DNA of 49,068 bases from positions 1-49,068 of the forward strand of contig JAJFTK010000022.1 of assembly GCA_021372945.1 (NCBI GenBank), in the 5' to 3' direction. The stretch comes from Planctomycetaceae bacterium (GTDB taxonomy: Bacteria; Planctomycetota; Phycisphaerae; Sedimentisphaerales; Anaerohalosphaeraceae). How positions within the stretch are numbered: position 1 is the first letter of the stretch; each line of letters starts with the position of its first letter. The notes below the pieces were generated by a model. That model was not told where the DNA came from. It made no database searches and was given only the letters and a program-made list of their open reading frames with translations. A program made the translations under genes and the position numbers. Positions 33,712-41,674 of this stretch are shown piece after piece.

Positions 33712-35681
33712 CCATTTTAGAGGCCGCCAAGCTGCTGGGCGTCACCGAACGACACGTCCGGCGGATGTGCGTCAAGGGCAAACTGCCTGGTGCAGTCTGT
33801 TCGGGTGGCCAGTGGAAGATTCCGGTCACGGCCGACAGCCGTTTACTCGGAGTCAAGGCCCCTGAACAGCTTTCGCTTGACGTAGATCTGACGGATGTGC
33901 CCAAGCACAAACGCGATGAGGCGGTCCGTCGGCGCGGGATCATCGAGCAGGCCGAGCGATTTTGCGGCGTCGCCTGCTCAAACAGTATCGGCCGGGTCGA
34001 AGCCCTCCAGCGTTTTGCCATGGATCACCAGATAGCAATCCGCACCCTGCACCGATGGATGGCAGCGTATAAGCTGCGAGGCATCGCCGGCCTGATCGAC
34101 TCACGCGGAGGAAAGACCTCCTCTGACGTGATCAGCCCGGAGGCCTGGAATGAATTTCTGGCGATGTACCTGACGGAGCAGCGACTGTCCATCAGGACCT
34201 GTTTAAACAACATCCTTTACATTGCCAAATCCCAAAAGAAAAACTGGACCATCCCCAGCCTGCGGACCATGCAGCAGTATGTAAACGATAAGATCCCGAC
34301 GCCGGTAAGCGTTTTGAAGCGTGAAGGCGAGTCGGCCTATGAGTCAAAATGCGCCCCGCACATCATCATCGATCAAAACTCCGTCCAGCCCGGCCAGGTC
34401 TGGGTTGGCGATCACCATGAGTTCGACTGCTTTATCCTGCATCGCGGCAACTGGGTACGCCCCTGGATAACCGCCTGGGAGGACTACCGCAGCCGCAAAC
34501 TCGTGGGCTGGCATATCTCGGTTGCCCCCAACTCCTCGACAATCCTGCGGGCCGCCAAACGCGGCATCGACCAATTCGGCCCGCCTGAATCCGTGAAGAT
34601 CGACAACGGAAAAGACTACGACAGCCAGACCTTCACCGGTCAGACCAAGCGGCAGCGGCGGAAGGCGGTTCTATCTGCCGACGATTGTCAAACGGTCATG
34701 GGACTCTATGCCATGCTGGGCATCACGGTATCGTTTGCGATCCCTTATAACGCCAAGGCCAAAAAGATAGAACGCTGGTTTGCCACGCTGTGCGGCCAGT
34801 TCACCAAGACCCTGCCGACCTATTGCGGCCCGGATACAGGCCGCCGGCCCGAGGATGTATTTGAATACATGAAAACCGACAAAGCCAGGGCCGAAGCCTA
34901 TACCCTGGAAACATTCGCCGCCCTGGTCGACCGGTATATCGCCATCTATAATGCCTCGGCGCACACCGGAGACGGCATGAACGGCCGCTCGCCGGACCAG
35001 GTATTCGGCCTGCGGGTCAGTCGCCGCGTCATCGATAACGACCTGCTCGATCTGATGACAAAGATTTGGTCGCCCCCGCTGACAATCGGCAAGAACGGCG
35101 TCAAGTTCAAAGGTTTCTGGTATGGCCAGTACAATTCCGATCTGCACGCACGATTTGGAAAGAAGGTCATTGTCGCCTACGATCCGGACGACATTCGATC
35201 CGTCGATGTGTATGACGCTGCGACGTACAAGCTGATTACGATTGCACAGCAGGCCACGCTAATGCCGTACGGTCCGATCAATGAAGAGGCGCTGCGCGAG
35301 GCGATGGCCAAAAAGAGCCGCTGTGTTCGCCTGGTCAAGCAATCCCGCCCGGCTGCCCGCGTGGCTGCCATGAGCCTGACCGATTTGACGCTCTCGGCCA
35401 TGGCCGACAACGCCAAGCCGGAAACAGACCAGGCCGGCGAGCCGAACGTCAAACCTGTACGCACCCCTCTGGATGGCCAGGCGAAAGAACACCTGCGTCA
35501 ACGGAACCGCCAGCAACTGCGCAAGGCCGCCGGTGCAGAGAGCCTGACAAGCCTTTCAGACTTGCAGATCGATCTTATTGATACACCGCAAAACAGTGAT
35601 TTAAGCGGGTTTGAAATGGACCTGCTGGATAATAACTCAAACCGAAATGCGAGGCTGTCCCATGGAGACGAATCTCTATGA
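33696..35681 (+). CDS. MuA-type DDE transposase
   Basis: 661 residues, close to the 663 of Mu A. It joins phage ends to target DNA for integration and replication. Residues 1-50 carry an excisionase/MerR-like helix-turn-helix (ILEAAKLLGVTERHVRRMCVKGKLP), then Mu-type end-binding domains, including HQIAIRTLHRWMAAYKLRGIAGL (about 111-133). The RNase H-like core shows the catalytic triad Asp239 (VGDHHEFD), Asp303 (IDNGKDY) and Glu359 (KKIERWF); the second spacing of 56 equals that of Mu A (Asp336 to Glu392). A C-terminal beta-barrel and a basic, helical tail that would contact MuB follow. It overlaps MuB by 20 bp. Intact, hence the element may still move. Confidence 0.93.
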   Translation: MQQTLTILEAAKLLGVTERHVRRMCVKGKLPGAVCSGGQWKIPVTADSRLLGVKAPEQLSLDVDLTDVPKHKRDEAVRRRGIIEQAERFCGVACSNSIGRVEALQRFAMDHQIAIRTLHRWMAAYKLRGIAGLIDSRGGKTSSDVISPEAWNEFLAMYLTEQRLSIRTCLNNILYIAKSQKKNWTIPSLRTMQQYVNDKIPTPVSVLKREGESAYESKCAPHIIIDQNSVQPGQVWVGDHHEFDCFILHRGNWVRPWITAWEDYRSRKLVGWHISVAPNSSTILRAAKRGIDQFGPPESVKIDNGKDYDSQTFTGQTKRQRRKAVLSADDCQTVMGLYAMLGITVSFAIPYNAKAKKIERWFATLCGQFTKTLPTYCGPDTGRRPEDVFEYMKTDKARAEAYTLETFAALVDRYIAIYNASAHTGDGMNGRSPDQVFGLRVSRRVIDNDLLDLMTKIWSPPLTIGKNGVKFKGFWYGQYNSDLHARFGKKVIVAYDPDDIRSVDVYDAATYKLITIAQQATLMPYGPINEEALREAMAKKSRCVRLVKQSRPAARVAAMSLTDLTLSAMADNAKPETDQAGEPNVKPVRTPLDGQAKEHLRQRNRQQLRKAAGAESLTSLSDLQIDLIDTPQNSDLSGFEMDLLDNNSNRNARLSHGDESL

Positions 35682-36837
35682 AAAACCAGATCAGCCCACG
35701 GACGGACAGGATGTATTAAAGGCGTTAGAACACGACGCATTTTACAGTGAGGTACGGATGCCAGAGATCGAAGAACAAGTCACGGACGCGCAGGCCAAAG
35801 CCTTTGGCGACAATTTAAGAGACTGGCTGGCTGAGCGGAAATTGAGCCAAACCTTTGTCGGCGACAAGATCGGCGTCACGCCCGGCGTTATATCGGGTAT
35901 CGTTCGTGGAACGTATAAAGGCGACACGAAAAACATCATCGCCAAGCTGACGTCGTTCATGGACACCTACGACCGCCGGCAGCGGGTCGAAAAAGGCAAA
36001 GGCTTTGTCGATACGGAAATCGCCAAGCTGGTCTTTACCATTATCAAACAGGTGCAAATATTCAGCGATGAGGACCGGGCTAAGATCGGCGTGATCATCG
36101 GCGACTCGGGACAGAGTAAAAGTACCTGCCTAAAACAGTATGCCAAGGTGCATTTCAGCGACAGCGCATATGTCGAACTGGATGACACGATGACATCGGC
36201 GGCGATGTTTGCCGCCATCGCCAAGGCGCTGCGGATAGATGACGCCGGAGGCTTAAAGGTTTTGACGCAGCGTATCGTAAAACACCTGGCCGGCCGGGAA
36301 ATGGTGATCCTCTTGGACGAGGCGTCCGGCCTGAACGCCCACAAGCTCAATCAACTTCGGCAGATCTTCAGCGTCCGCTGCAAATGCCCGCTGCTCCTGG
36401 CGGGCAATGCGCATCTAAAAACCACACTAAACCTTAGCCAGGAACGCCGAGGCAACGAATGTCTCGATCAATTCAGGTCTCGTATCCTGGGGATGCTGGA
36501 CCTGGACGAGATCGCCTCGAATCCGGGCGGCGGCGGGCTCTACACCGCCGAAGATATCGGTCGGCTTTATCAGTATGGCGGCATTCGCCTGACGAAGGAA
36601 GCGATCAAGAAACTGCGTCAGATCTGCCTGACGCCGGAAACCGGACGGCTGGGCACCTGCAGCGTCATCATCTCGGCCATGCATAAAATGTCACGGATCA
36701 TGGACGAAGGCATCATCACCGAGGACGATATCATCAAGACCATCCGCAAGCTCGGACTATTTGTCAAGGACCGGCTGCCGTTTTTGGTGGATGTCGAGAC
36801 ATCCGAACCCCAGAACTCAAAAGCAAAAACGGCATAG
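35662..36837 (+). CDS. MuB-type target-DNA activating ATPase
   Basis: 391 residues from ATG 35662 (GAGG 8 nt upstream; the frame extends to 35611 within MuA). It delivers target DNA to the transposase and gives target immunity in Mu. Residues about 55-95 form an N-terminal HTH (LAERKLSQTFVGDKIGVTPGVISGIVRG) as in Mu B. The AAA+ domain has a Walker A reading GDSGQSKS (147-154), in which the usual Gly before Lys is Ser, and Walker B MVILLDE (214-220). A C-terminal helical domain follows. Order and overlap with MuA are as in Mu. Confidence 0.9.
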   Translation: METNLYEKPDQPTDGQDVLKALEHDAFYSEVRMPEIEEQVTDAQAKAFGDNLRDWLAERKLSQTFVGDKIGVTPGVISGIVRGTYKGDTKNIIAKLTSFMDTYDRRQRVEKGKGFVDTEIAKLVFTIIKQVQIFSDEDRAKIGVIIGDSGQSKSTCLKQYAKVHFSDSAYVELDDTMTSAAMFAAIAKALRIDDAGGLKVLTQRIVKHLAGREMVILLDEASGLNAHKLNQLRQIFSVRCKCPLLLAGNAHLKTTLNLSQERRGNECLDQFRSRILGMLDLDEIASNPGGGGLYTAEDIGRLYQYGGIRLTKEAIKKLRQICLTPETGRLGTCSVIISAMHKMSRIMDEGIITEDDIIKTIRKLGLFVKDRLPFLVDVETSEPQNSKAKTA

Positions 36838-36845
36838 GAATCAAC

Positions 36846-37043
36846 ATGAGTATCGTTGTGATCGTGGATGCCAGGAGTGAATGCGTTACGCACGCAGAGG
36901 CGTACGCAGATAGCGATGTCGAAGGGCTGCAAGTCTGCGTTGTGCGTAACCGGCACGATATGGCGGCCGCGAATGAGAGAATCAGGAATCAGCTTGGCAT
37001 GAAGGCGATCGCGATATCAGGAAATTCAATCGAGAACTTATGA
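36846..37043 (+). CDS. Small hypothetical early protein
   Basis: 65 residues, MSIVVIVDARSECVTHAEAYADSDVEG..., alpha/beta in character, starting 9 bp after MuB. No family is recognised. Operon position between MuB and GemA suggests an accessory early function. Confidence 0.5.
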   Translation: MSIVVIVDARSECVTHAEAYADSDVEGLQVCVVRNRHDMAAANERIRNQLGMKAIAISGNSIENL

Positions 37044-37085
37044 CGGAAAACGAATCCGTGAAATCTGTGGATAAAAGCGATTTAA

Positions 37086-37628
37086 ATGCTCAGTAAAAAC
37101 CAGATCATCTTGATTCAAACGGCGGCCCGAAAGGCCGGTTTGCGAAACGGCAGCCGGCGAGAGCGATACGATCTAGTGCTGCGCCAATACAGGAATCGCA
37201 AGGGCGAGCCAGTGACAAGCTGCAAGGAACTAACCGACCAGCAGATCGACGACTTCCTGGCGATCTGCGAGTCGCTGGGCTGGCGTTATCCAGGCAAATC
37301 CGAAACGTATTGCCGCGATAAGGCGGCTCAGTCTTCAAACCATACCAGCTATGGCCAGATGGAGGCCATCAAGCATCTTTCCGGCGACCTTGGATTTGCC
37401 TCTGGCGGCAATTCATGCCTGGCTAAATTTATCAGCAGGATGACGCATGGTCGCTGTGACAATACTGTTCAGCTTAGCAGGAGGGAAGCGTACAACGTCA
37501 TAGAGGCACTCAAGGCAATTCTCGAACGAAGAGATTGCAAAACATATCACAATTGCACTGATATTCAGACTCATTACACGGAGGTTGAAACCCATGGCAA
37601 AGAAGCCATCGAATCGTGTCCGATCTAA
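37086..37628 (+). CDS. GemA/gp16-like regulatory protein (DUF1018)
   Basis: 180 residues. The beginning MLSKNQIILIQTAARKAGLRNGSRRERYDLVLRQY...SCKELTDQQIDDFLAICESLGWRYPG follows the pattern of the Mu GemA/gp16 (DUF1018) family, early proteins linked to modulation of host gene expression and DNA supercoiling. The C-terminal half (EAIKHLSGDLGFASGGNSCLAKFISRMTHGRCDNTVQLSRREAYNVIEALKAIL) is also typical. It overlaps the Gam-like gene by 35 bp. Confidence 0.78.
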   Translation: MLSKNQIILIQTAARKAGLRNGSRRERYDLVLRQYRNRKGEPVTSCKELTDQQIDDFLAICESLGWRYPGKSETYCRDKAAQSSNHTSYGQMEAIKHLSGDLGFASGGNSCLAKFISRMTHGRCDNTVQLSRREAYNVIEALKAILERRDCKTYHNCTDIQTHYTEVETHGKEAIESCPI

Positions 37629-38127
37629 CGCCGTACTGTATCCTATCTCCGGCTGGGGCGAGGCGGACGAACATCTAAAAACCATCGGCGATCTGCAGTT
37701 GCAGATACAACAGGCCGAGGCCGATGCAACCCAGCAGATTAACGTTATCAAGGCGGAACTAAAGACAACCACCGAATCCATCACCGCCGATATTAAGCTG
37801 CACGTGAAGAGCCTGCAGGCCTTCTGCGCCAATCATCAGGACGATTTCGGTAAGGCCCGCAGCCGGCAACTGCAGTTCGGCGTTGTCGGCTGGCGTGCGT
37901 CCACGGCGATCAAGATCTGCCAGGATGCGGTGGATCGGCTCAAAACAGTATTTGGCAAAAAGGCGGAACCTTATATTCGTGTCAAGGAAGAGGCGGATAA
38001 AGAGGCTCTGGCCAAGCTCACGGATGAGCAGCTTGCGGCCGTCGGCTGCAAGCGTGAAAACAGGGACGTGTTTTATGCGGAACCGGATGTTCCGCAGGCG
38101 GTTGATTATGGAGACTCCAAGCCCTAA
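37594..38127 (+). CDS. Mu Gam-like host-nuclease inhibitor
   Basis: 177 residues from ATG 37594 (GGAGG about 10 nt upstream). The sequence EADEHLKTIGDLQLQIQQAEADATQQINVIKAELKTTTESITADIKLHVKSLQAFCANHQDDF, then RQLQFGVVGWRASTAIKI, matches Mu Gam. Gam is a dimeric Ku-like protein that binds DNA ends and shields them from exonucleases. Length is near the 174 of Mu Gam. It follows GemA and precedes an HTH gene by a 20-bp overlap. Confidence 0.88.
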   Translation: MAKKPSNRVRSNAVLYPISGWGEADEHLKTIGDLQLQIQQAEADATQQINVIKAELKTTTESITADIKLHVKSLQAFCANHQDDFGKARSRQLQFGVVGWRASTAIKICQDAVDRLKTVFGKKAEPYIRVKEEADKEALAKLTDEQLAAVGCKRENRDVFYAEPDVPQAVDYGDSKP

Positions 38128-38473
38128 TGTAACAACCGATTTATTGGCACGATGCCTGGCCGTATTACGGAACGCCGAGGGACCGGTCACGGCCGCCGAG
38201 ATTGCAGCACGGGTGTATCTCGGCGGCAATCGTGAAAGCAGGCGCCGCCATGTTCGCGCCATTATTGCCGAGTTGCGATGTCGCGGCCACTGGATCGTCG
38301 CCGCAAATGCGCTCGGCTGCTGGTTAACGGCTGACGAGACGATATGGAAGGATTACCTGGAACATCGAACCATCGACGGTCGACGGATTATCGGCGAAGC
38401 ATCGCGAAGGAAGAAGGCCGTCCTTGTGGACGCAAAGGGGCAGGCGCTCTTGTTCAGCCCGAAAATCGGATAA
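38108..38473 (+). CDS. Winged-helix-like phage protein
   Basis: 121 residues from ATG 38108 inside the end of the Gam gene. TAAEIAARVYLGGNRESRRRHVRAIIAELRCRGHWIVAANALGCWLT (about 27-73) is a winged helix-turn-helix. The later part has a basic patch, EASRRKKAVLVDAKGQALL. It could be a middle or late regulator, in the place where Mu has Mor-type control, but Mor homology is not seen. Confidence 0.6.
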   Translation: METPSPNVTTDLLARCLAVLRNAEGPVTAAEIAARVYLGGNRESRRRHVRAIIAELRCRGHWIVAANALGCWLTADETIWKDYLEHRTIDGRRIIGEASRRKKAVLVDAKGQALLFSPKIG

Positions 38474-38483
38474 AGGAGAAACA

Positions 38484-38717
38484 ATGGAAATAGCACGGAT
38501 GCATTTAGCGCCTCACTGCCGGATTGATCTGAAGAACTATATCAACCAGCGACTTATCGAAATCGGTAAATCTCCTGCTGATTTTGATTGTCCTATAGCA
38601 GAAGACTCCAATCATCAGCCGACAATTGCCGAGATGGTGTACGCGGCGGCAAATCTGCGGTGCGCCCTGGTTGTAACCGATGTTAAACTGATACCTCTGG
38701 AAGCATCCCATGATTGA
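38484..38717 (+). CDS. Small hypothetical phage protein
   Basis: 77 residues from ATG 38484 with AAAGGAG upstream; the longer frame to 38424 is not needed. Mixed alpha/beta, no family recognised. It ends 8 bp inside the next gene. Confidence 0.5.
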   Translation: MEIARMHLAPHCRIDLKNYINQRLIEIGKSPADFDCPIAEDSNHQPTIAEMVYAAANLRCALVVTDVKLIPLEASHD

Positions 38718-39063
38718 TACTCGAACCATCGTTGATCGAAGCCGGCGGCATCATGCCGCCGAAACTGCAGCCGAAACCGTACGGATTCCAGGCCAGACCA
38801 TCGGCCATCCAGGCGGCGGCGGCGACGGAAATGTGCTGCGGATCGCGTACTGTAAAGTGGACGCGGGAACGGGAATCGCGATCCAGTGCTATTTAGACGC
38901 GTATGGTTCCGACGAAGAGGTTACGGTGTACTGCTCGATCAGCGGCGGCGAGAATTTAAACAAAGCCGTTAGACGCCTAGCGGATGGTGATTGGCTTATT
39001 GTGATAAAGATAAACGATGTTTGGTATGCCTGCGAGGGATTTAATGATTCAGGACCGTGCTAA
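38710..39063 (+). CDS. Phage accessory protein with Gly-rich linker
   Basis: 117 residues. A polar N-terminus and Gly-rich linker (GQTIGHPGGGGDGN) precede a beta-rich domain (NVLRIAYCKVDAGTGIAIQCYLDAYGSDEEVTVYCSISGG...ADGDWLIVIKINDVWYAC). This resembles small tail-associated or fibre-linker proteins with an OB-like C-terminus. It is coupled to the next gene by TAATG. Confidence 0.5.
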   Translation: MIDTRTIVDRSRRHHAAETAAETVRIPGQTIGHPGGGGDGNVLRIAYCKVDAGTGIAIQCYLDAYGSDEEVTVYCSISGGENLNKAVRRLADGDWLIVIKINDVWYACEGFNDSGPC

Positions 39064-39965
39064 TGGTTAAAGTTGCCTACGATTTAGATACCGGCAAGGT
39101 ACTAACGAGTGCTGGAAAAACTGTAGTTAATAGCTGTGTACCTGGGGAGGGCTGTTATTATTGGATGCGCACGGCGGAACGCCCTGGGGACTGTCCTGGT
39201 GTAGTCTTAAGGGCTTCAGACCAGAAATTTTATTGTGCTACCCCAAGGTACTTCCACGTAACATTACCGGAGATACCGTGGAATACGCGTTGTGCTGTGT
39301 GGAGATCATCGATTCCGGGCGGCAACCATCACACATACTTTAGGGGCGAACCTAGTATGGCAGGTACTTACGTATTACGTAGTCCATTCAACTGCACCAA
39401 CACACAGCCTTGCACCTGGTTTATAGGTAATGCTCATCGGGGTATCCTTTATAAGGATGTATATAACCCATTTTACTTTCCCGATATGACGAGAGTTCCG
39501 GTAGATGACCCTATATGGTGTAACTGTCAAAATAAATTGTTTGTGCAAACAGATATAATGGATTGCTGGGTAAGTATATGGATGACTGCTATGCCTTCTC
39601 TAACTGATCCAAAGATAAATTTCATGGTTGGGTACCAGGGTATTGCATCCTGGAGTGGGCAGTTTTCGGTAATAAATAAGTATGGGCTGCCCAATAGTGG
39701 CTCTGATACTTACACATTGACTGTTATTGGTGGTAATCTGTTACATTGTGCGTGGATTCCAGATTACCAAATGGTAGGAAACTTAACTATTACAGTAGCG
39801 CAGGGAAATGATAGTGACTACTTTGCTGAGTGGAGTAGCGATGTGAAATTTTATGATGGTGACGGATGTACATATAACGGGCAAGCTTATAGAGCGATTG
39901 CTGATAATTGTAATATTGCGCCGGGGGCTCATCCTGACTGGCAAAATTATTGGGATGCTGTCTAA
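39063..39965 (+). CDS. AT-rich accessory gene: fibre-like or carbohydrate-binding protein
   Basis: 300 residues from ATG 39063 (TAATG with the previous stop; an in-frame GTG at 39057 is possible). Visibly richer in A and T than its neighbours, with codons ending in A/T, so probably acquired recently. The protein is beta-rich, aromatic and Cys-rich (NCTNTQPCTWFIGNAHRG, IWCNCQNK), without signal peptide. Its end (FYDGDGCTYNGQAYRAIADNCNIAPGAHPDWQNYW) is reminiscent of CBM5/12 chitin-binding-like modules (YxGxxY-A...P-W-W). A receptor-binding or tail fibre role is plausible, though it lies in the rightward accessory region rather than the tail operon. Confidence 0.5.
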   Translation: MVKVAYDLDTGKVLTSAGKTVVNSCVPGEGCYYWMRTAERPGDCPGVVLRASDQKFYCATPRYFHVTLPEIPWNTRCAVWRSSIPGGNHHTYFRGEPSMAGTYVLRSPFNCTNTQPCTWFIGNAHRGILYKDVYNPFYFPDMTRVPVDDPIWCNCQNKLFVQTDIMDCWVSIWMTAMPSLTDPKINFMVGYQGIASWSGQFSVINKYGLPNSGSDTYTLTVIGGNLLHCAWIPDYQMVGNLTITVAQGNDSDYFAEWSSDVKFYDGDGCTYNGQAYRAIADNCNIAPGAHPDWQNYWDAV

Positions 39966-40369
39966 TGGGCTGTTGTGGAGATAGAATAAAACACATTGCT
40001 GGTGAGGCTGCGCAAATTGCGCAAATTGCACAGGGGAATATCCTTCATGCGCTTGCAGCGCTTCAAATACTTCCAGAGCGGACATGTCAGCACGCAGAAC
40101 GCCGCCTTCGAATATGTCGGGCATGCGAGAATAACACGTGGATGACGTGGGTTGAATACGCCCAGTGGATTGACGCTAACGGAGGACTGGTAAAATTTAC
40201 TGCCGAGATCGACAAGCTGGAGGAATGGCCGATGCTTCCGAAGCAGGAGTATGCGCATGGATGCAAATTGTTTTGCCGCATATGCAAATGCTGGCTGCCG
40301 GCGAAGAGTTACGTTGGAGAGAAACAATGCCCGCTGGGCAAATGGGATAGCTCTTTAACAACTAAATAA
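39965..40369 (+). CDS. Cysteine-rich phage protein (DUF6171-like)
   Basis: 134 residues from ATG 39965, overlapping the preceding stop. An N-terminal MGCCGDRIKHIAGEAAQIAQIAQGN is followed by a metal-binding pattern RICRACENNTW...HGCKLFCRICKCWLPAKSYVGEKQCPLGKW, with two CxxC pairs and a CPLGKW motif known from small phage and plasmid proteins. Often encoded beside fibre-like genes. Function unknown. Confidence 0.6.
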   Translation: MGCCGDRIKHIAGEAAQIAQIAQGNILHALAALQILPERTCQHAERRLRICRACENNTWMTWVEYAQWIDANGGLVKFTAEIDKLEEWPMLPKQEYAHGCKLFCRICKCWLPAKSYVGEKQCPLGKWDSSLTTK

Positions 40370-40459
40370 TAGCAGTTCAAACCCCAGCCGGGGCGGCCAG
40401 ATTATCGGTATAAACTGGCCGCGCAGATCGTCAAGCTGATTCCGCAGCACTCATGCTAC

Positions 40460-41194
40460 GTGGAAGTCTTCGGCGGCGCTGCCAATATCCTGTTTGCCAA
40501 GCCTCGTTCAAAGACCGAAGTTCTCAACGACATCAACAGCGACCTGGTGACGCTCTTTCGTGTCGTCAAATATCATCGCCGCGAGTTCCTGCGTCAACTG
40601 CAGTTTGTCACGCATAGCCGCCGCGATTTTGAGGACTTCAAGTCGCAGAAGGGCCTGACCGATTGCCAGAAGGCGGCCAGGTTCTATCTGATCCTCAAGG
40701 TGGCCTTTGGAGGTAAGGGTGGAACTGGCGATTGCCACTTCGGCTATGGAACAACAGGCCGGTCCAGGTACAGCCGGCTCACCTTTGCGGCGATCAACCG
40801 CTGCCACAAGAGGCTTGATGGGGTGTTCCTGGAGAATGTCGATTTCGCCGACTGCATCCGTCGCTATGATCGGCCGTACTCATTTTTCTATTGTGATCCG
40901 CCGTACCTTGAGACGCACGGCTACGCGGCCGAGTTTAAACTGGATGATCATCGCAGGCTGGCCGCAGCCCTCCTGGCTATCAAGGGCAGATTCCTTCTTT
41001 CGATCAATGACCACGCGACCATCAGGCGGCTCTACAAAGACTGCCACGTCGCCCCGGTCAAAACGTTTTATACGGTCAGCCGCGACAATGACCGGGCTGA
41101 AGCCTACCGAAGTAACTCCTATATCGTGAGCACAAAAAAGTGCAGGCATCGAATCCTGCCCGTGCATTTTGTTTTTGATTCGTTGAAAACTTAA
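40460..41194 (+). CDS. D12-class DNA adenine N6-methyltransferase
   Basis: 244 residues from GTG 40460. Motif I reads VEVFGGAANILFAKP at the very start, motif IV is DPPY (146-149, FYCDPPYLETHGY), and a target-recognition region lies between. This is the Dam/D12 class that methylates adenine, probably to protect phage DNA or affect host regulation. The family's usual N-terminal stretch continues in frame upstream as YRYKLAAQIVKLIPQHSCYVE back to about 40400, but this open frame (from 40373) has no ATG, GTG or TTG, and the PGGK motif is replaced. The true start may be non-standard, or the gene may be damaged at its 5' end. Confidence 0.8.
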   Translation: MEVFGGAANILFAKPRSKTEVLNDINSDLVTLFRVVKYHRREFLRQLQFVTHSRRDFEDFKSQKGLTDCQKAARFYLILKVAFGGKGGTGDCHFGYGTTGRSRYSRLTFAAINRCHKRLDGVFLENVDFADCIRRYDRPYSFFYCDPPYLETHGYAAEFKLDDHRRLAAALLAIKGRFLLSINDHATIRRLYKDCHVAPVKTFYTVSRDNDRAEAYRSNSYIVSTKKCRHRILPVHFVFDSLKT

Positions 41195-41359
41195 GACCGC
41201 CACAGCCGTCAATAAAAGACGCGATGTGAGACCAGGCGGCTCGATCCGAGCCGCCCGAGTAGTACCCAGGGAAAGCAAAAAACATGTGCTTTTACCTCAG
41301 AGATTGTATCGACACGCCCCACTATTTTACCCACGTTAACGACCACCGACTTTTCTACT

Positions 41360-41668
41360 AGGTCCGTTTGAGGTCCGCAGGTCCGCGAAATAGGTCCGCA
41401 AAAAGAAACCGCCTGAGCGGATTTAAACTGCTATAAGTTGTTTATTAAACGACGTTTGAATAGCTTTTTGGGCAGCGCCTAATTTGTGCCATGATGTGAT
41501 CGCAGAAGTTGCTATCCGAGTCGTTTGTGCCATCTTTGCTCGAATTGATTTTGCCCCGCCAGAACCCCTCTAAAACCGCTCACGTTGCCCCCAAACCCAC
41601 GTTTTCCCGCCCCCGCCCCTCCGTTCCCGCCCAGGTCCGCTGTATGCCATTTAGGCTTTCGTTGTACA
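41360..41668 (-). promoter_or_regulatory. Prophage right end with transposase sites and AGGTCCG repeats
   Basis: A 474-bp gene-free stretch (41195-41668). It contains three inverted copies of the end site: TTTGTGCCAT at 41483-41492 and 41524-41533, and TATGCCATTTAGG at 41643-41655. It also holds five AGGTCCG heptamers, four clustered at 41360-41398 and one at 41633-41639, the last beside the terminal site. The element ends in GTTGTACA at 41668. Binding by the MuA-type transposase is inferred. Confidence 0.7.
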
Positions 41669-41673
41669 ACGAA
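41669..41673. repeat. Right target-site duplication ACGAA
   Basis: Copy of 10038-10042. With the terminal TTCGTTGTACA it creates a chance 16-bp palindrome spanning the junction. Confidence 0.85.
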
Positions 41674-41674
41674 A

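Larger units (their letters stand above)
10043..41668 (+). mobile_element. Mu-like transposable prophage, 31,626 bp
   Basis: Ends were located by three agreeing signals. The first 31 nt at 10043 and the reverse complement of the last 31 nt at 41668 agree in 20 positions, including TGTA, an A(A/G)TGGCAT core and GCG. The element is flanked by the 5-bp duplication ACGAA. Removing the element and one ACGAA restores GAGG-ACGAAA-ATG, a normal ribosome-binding site and start for the portal gene at 41675. Inside are MuA-type transposase, MuB-type ATPase, Gam and GemA relatives, Mu-type terminase and a full head-tail set. No frameshift or obvious decay is seen in the core genes, so it may be active. 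No endolysin was recognised. Confidence 0.92.

Noticed and set aside
37883..38107. Upstream extension of the winged-helix gene
   Set aside because: It reads Arg-rich shadow sequence within the Gam gene; the ATG at 38108 gives a clean domain start.
38744..38760. GGCGGCAT-C-ATGCCGCC palindrome as a regulatory site
   Set aside because: It lies inside coding sequence near the start of the 38710 gene and has no supporting partner site, so chance or local structure is enough.
41658..41673. Perfect 16-bp palindrome TTCGTTGTACAACGAA taken as an operator
   Set aside because: It spans the prophage end (TTCGTTGTACA) and the target duplication (ACGAA), so it is a product of the insertion site, not a conserved site.
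41585..41674. N-terminal extension of the orphan portal gene (MPPNPRFPAP...)
   Set aside because: These codons are non-coding prophage end DNA; the native start is the ATG at 41675 whose ribosome-binding site lies left of the prophage.
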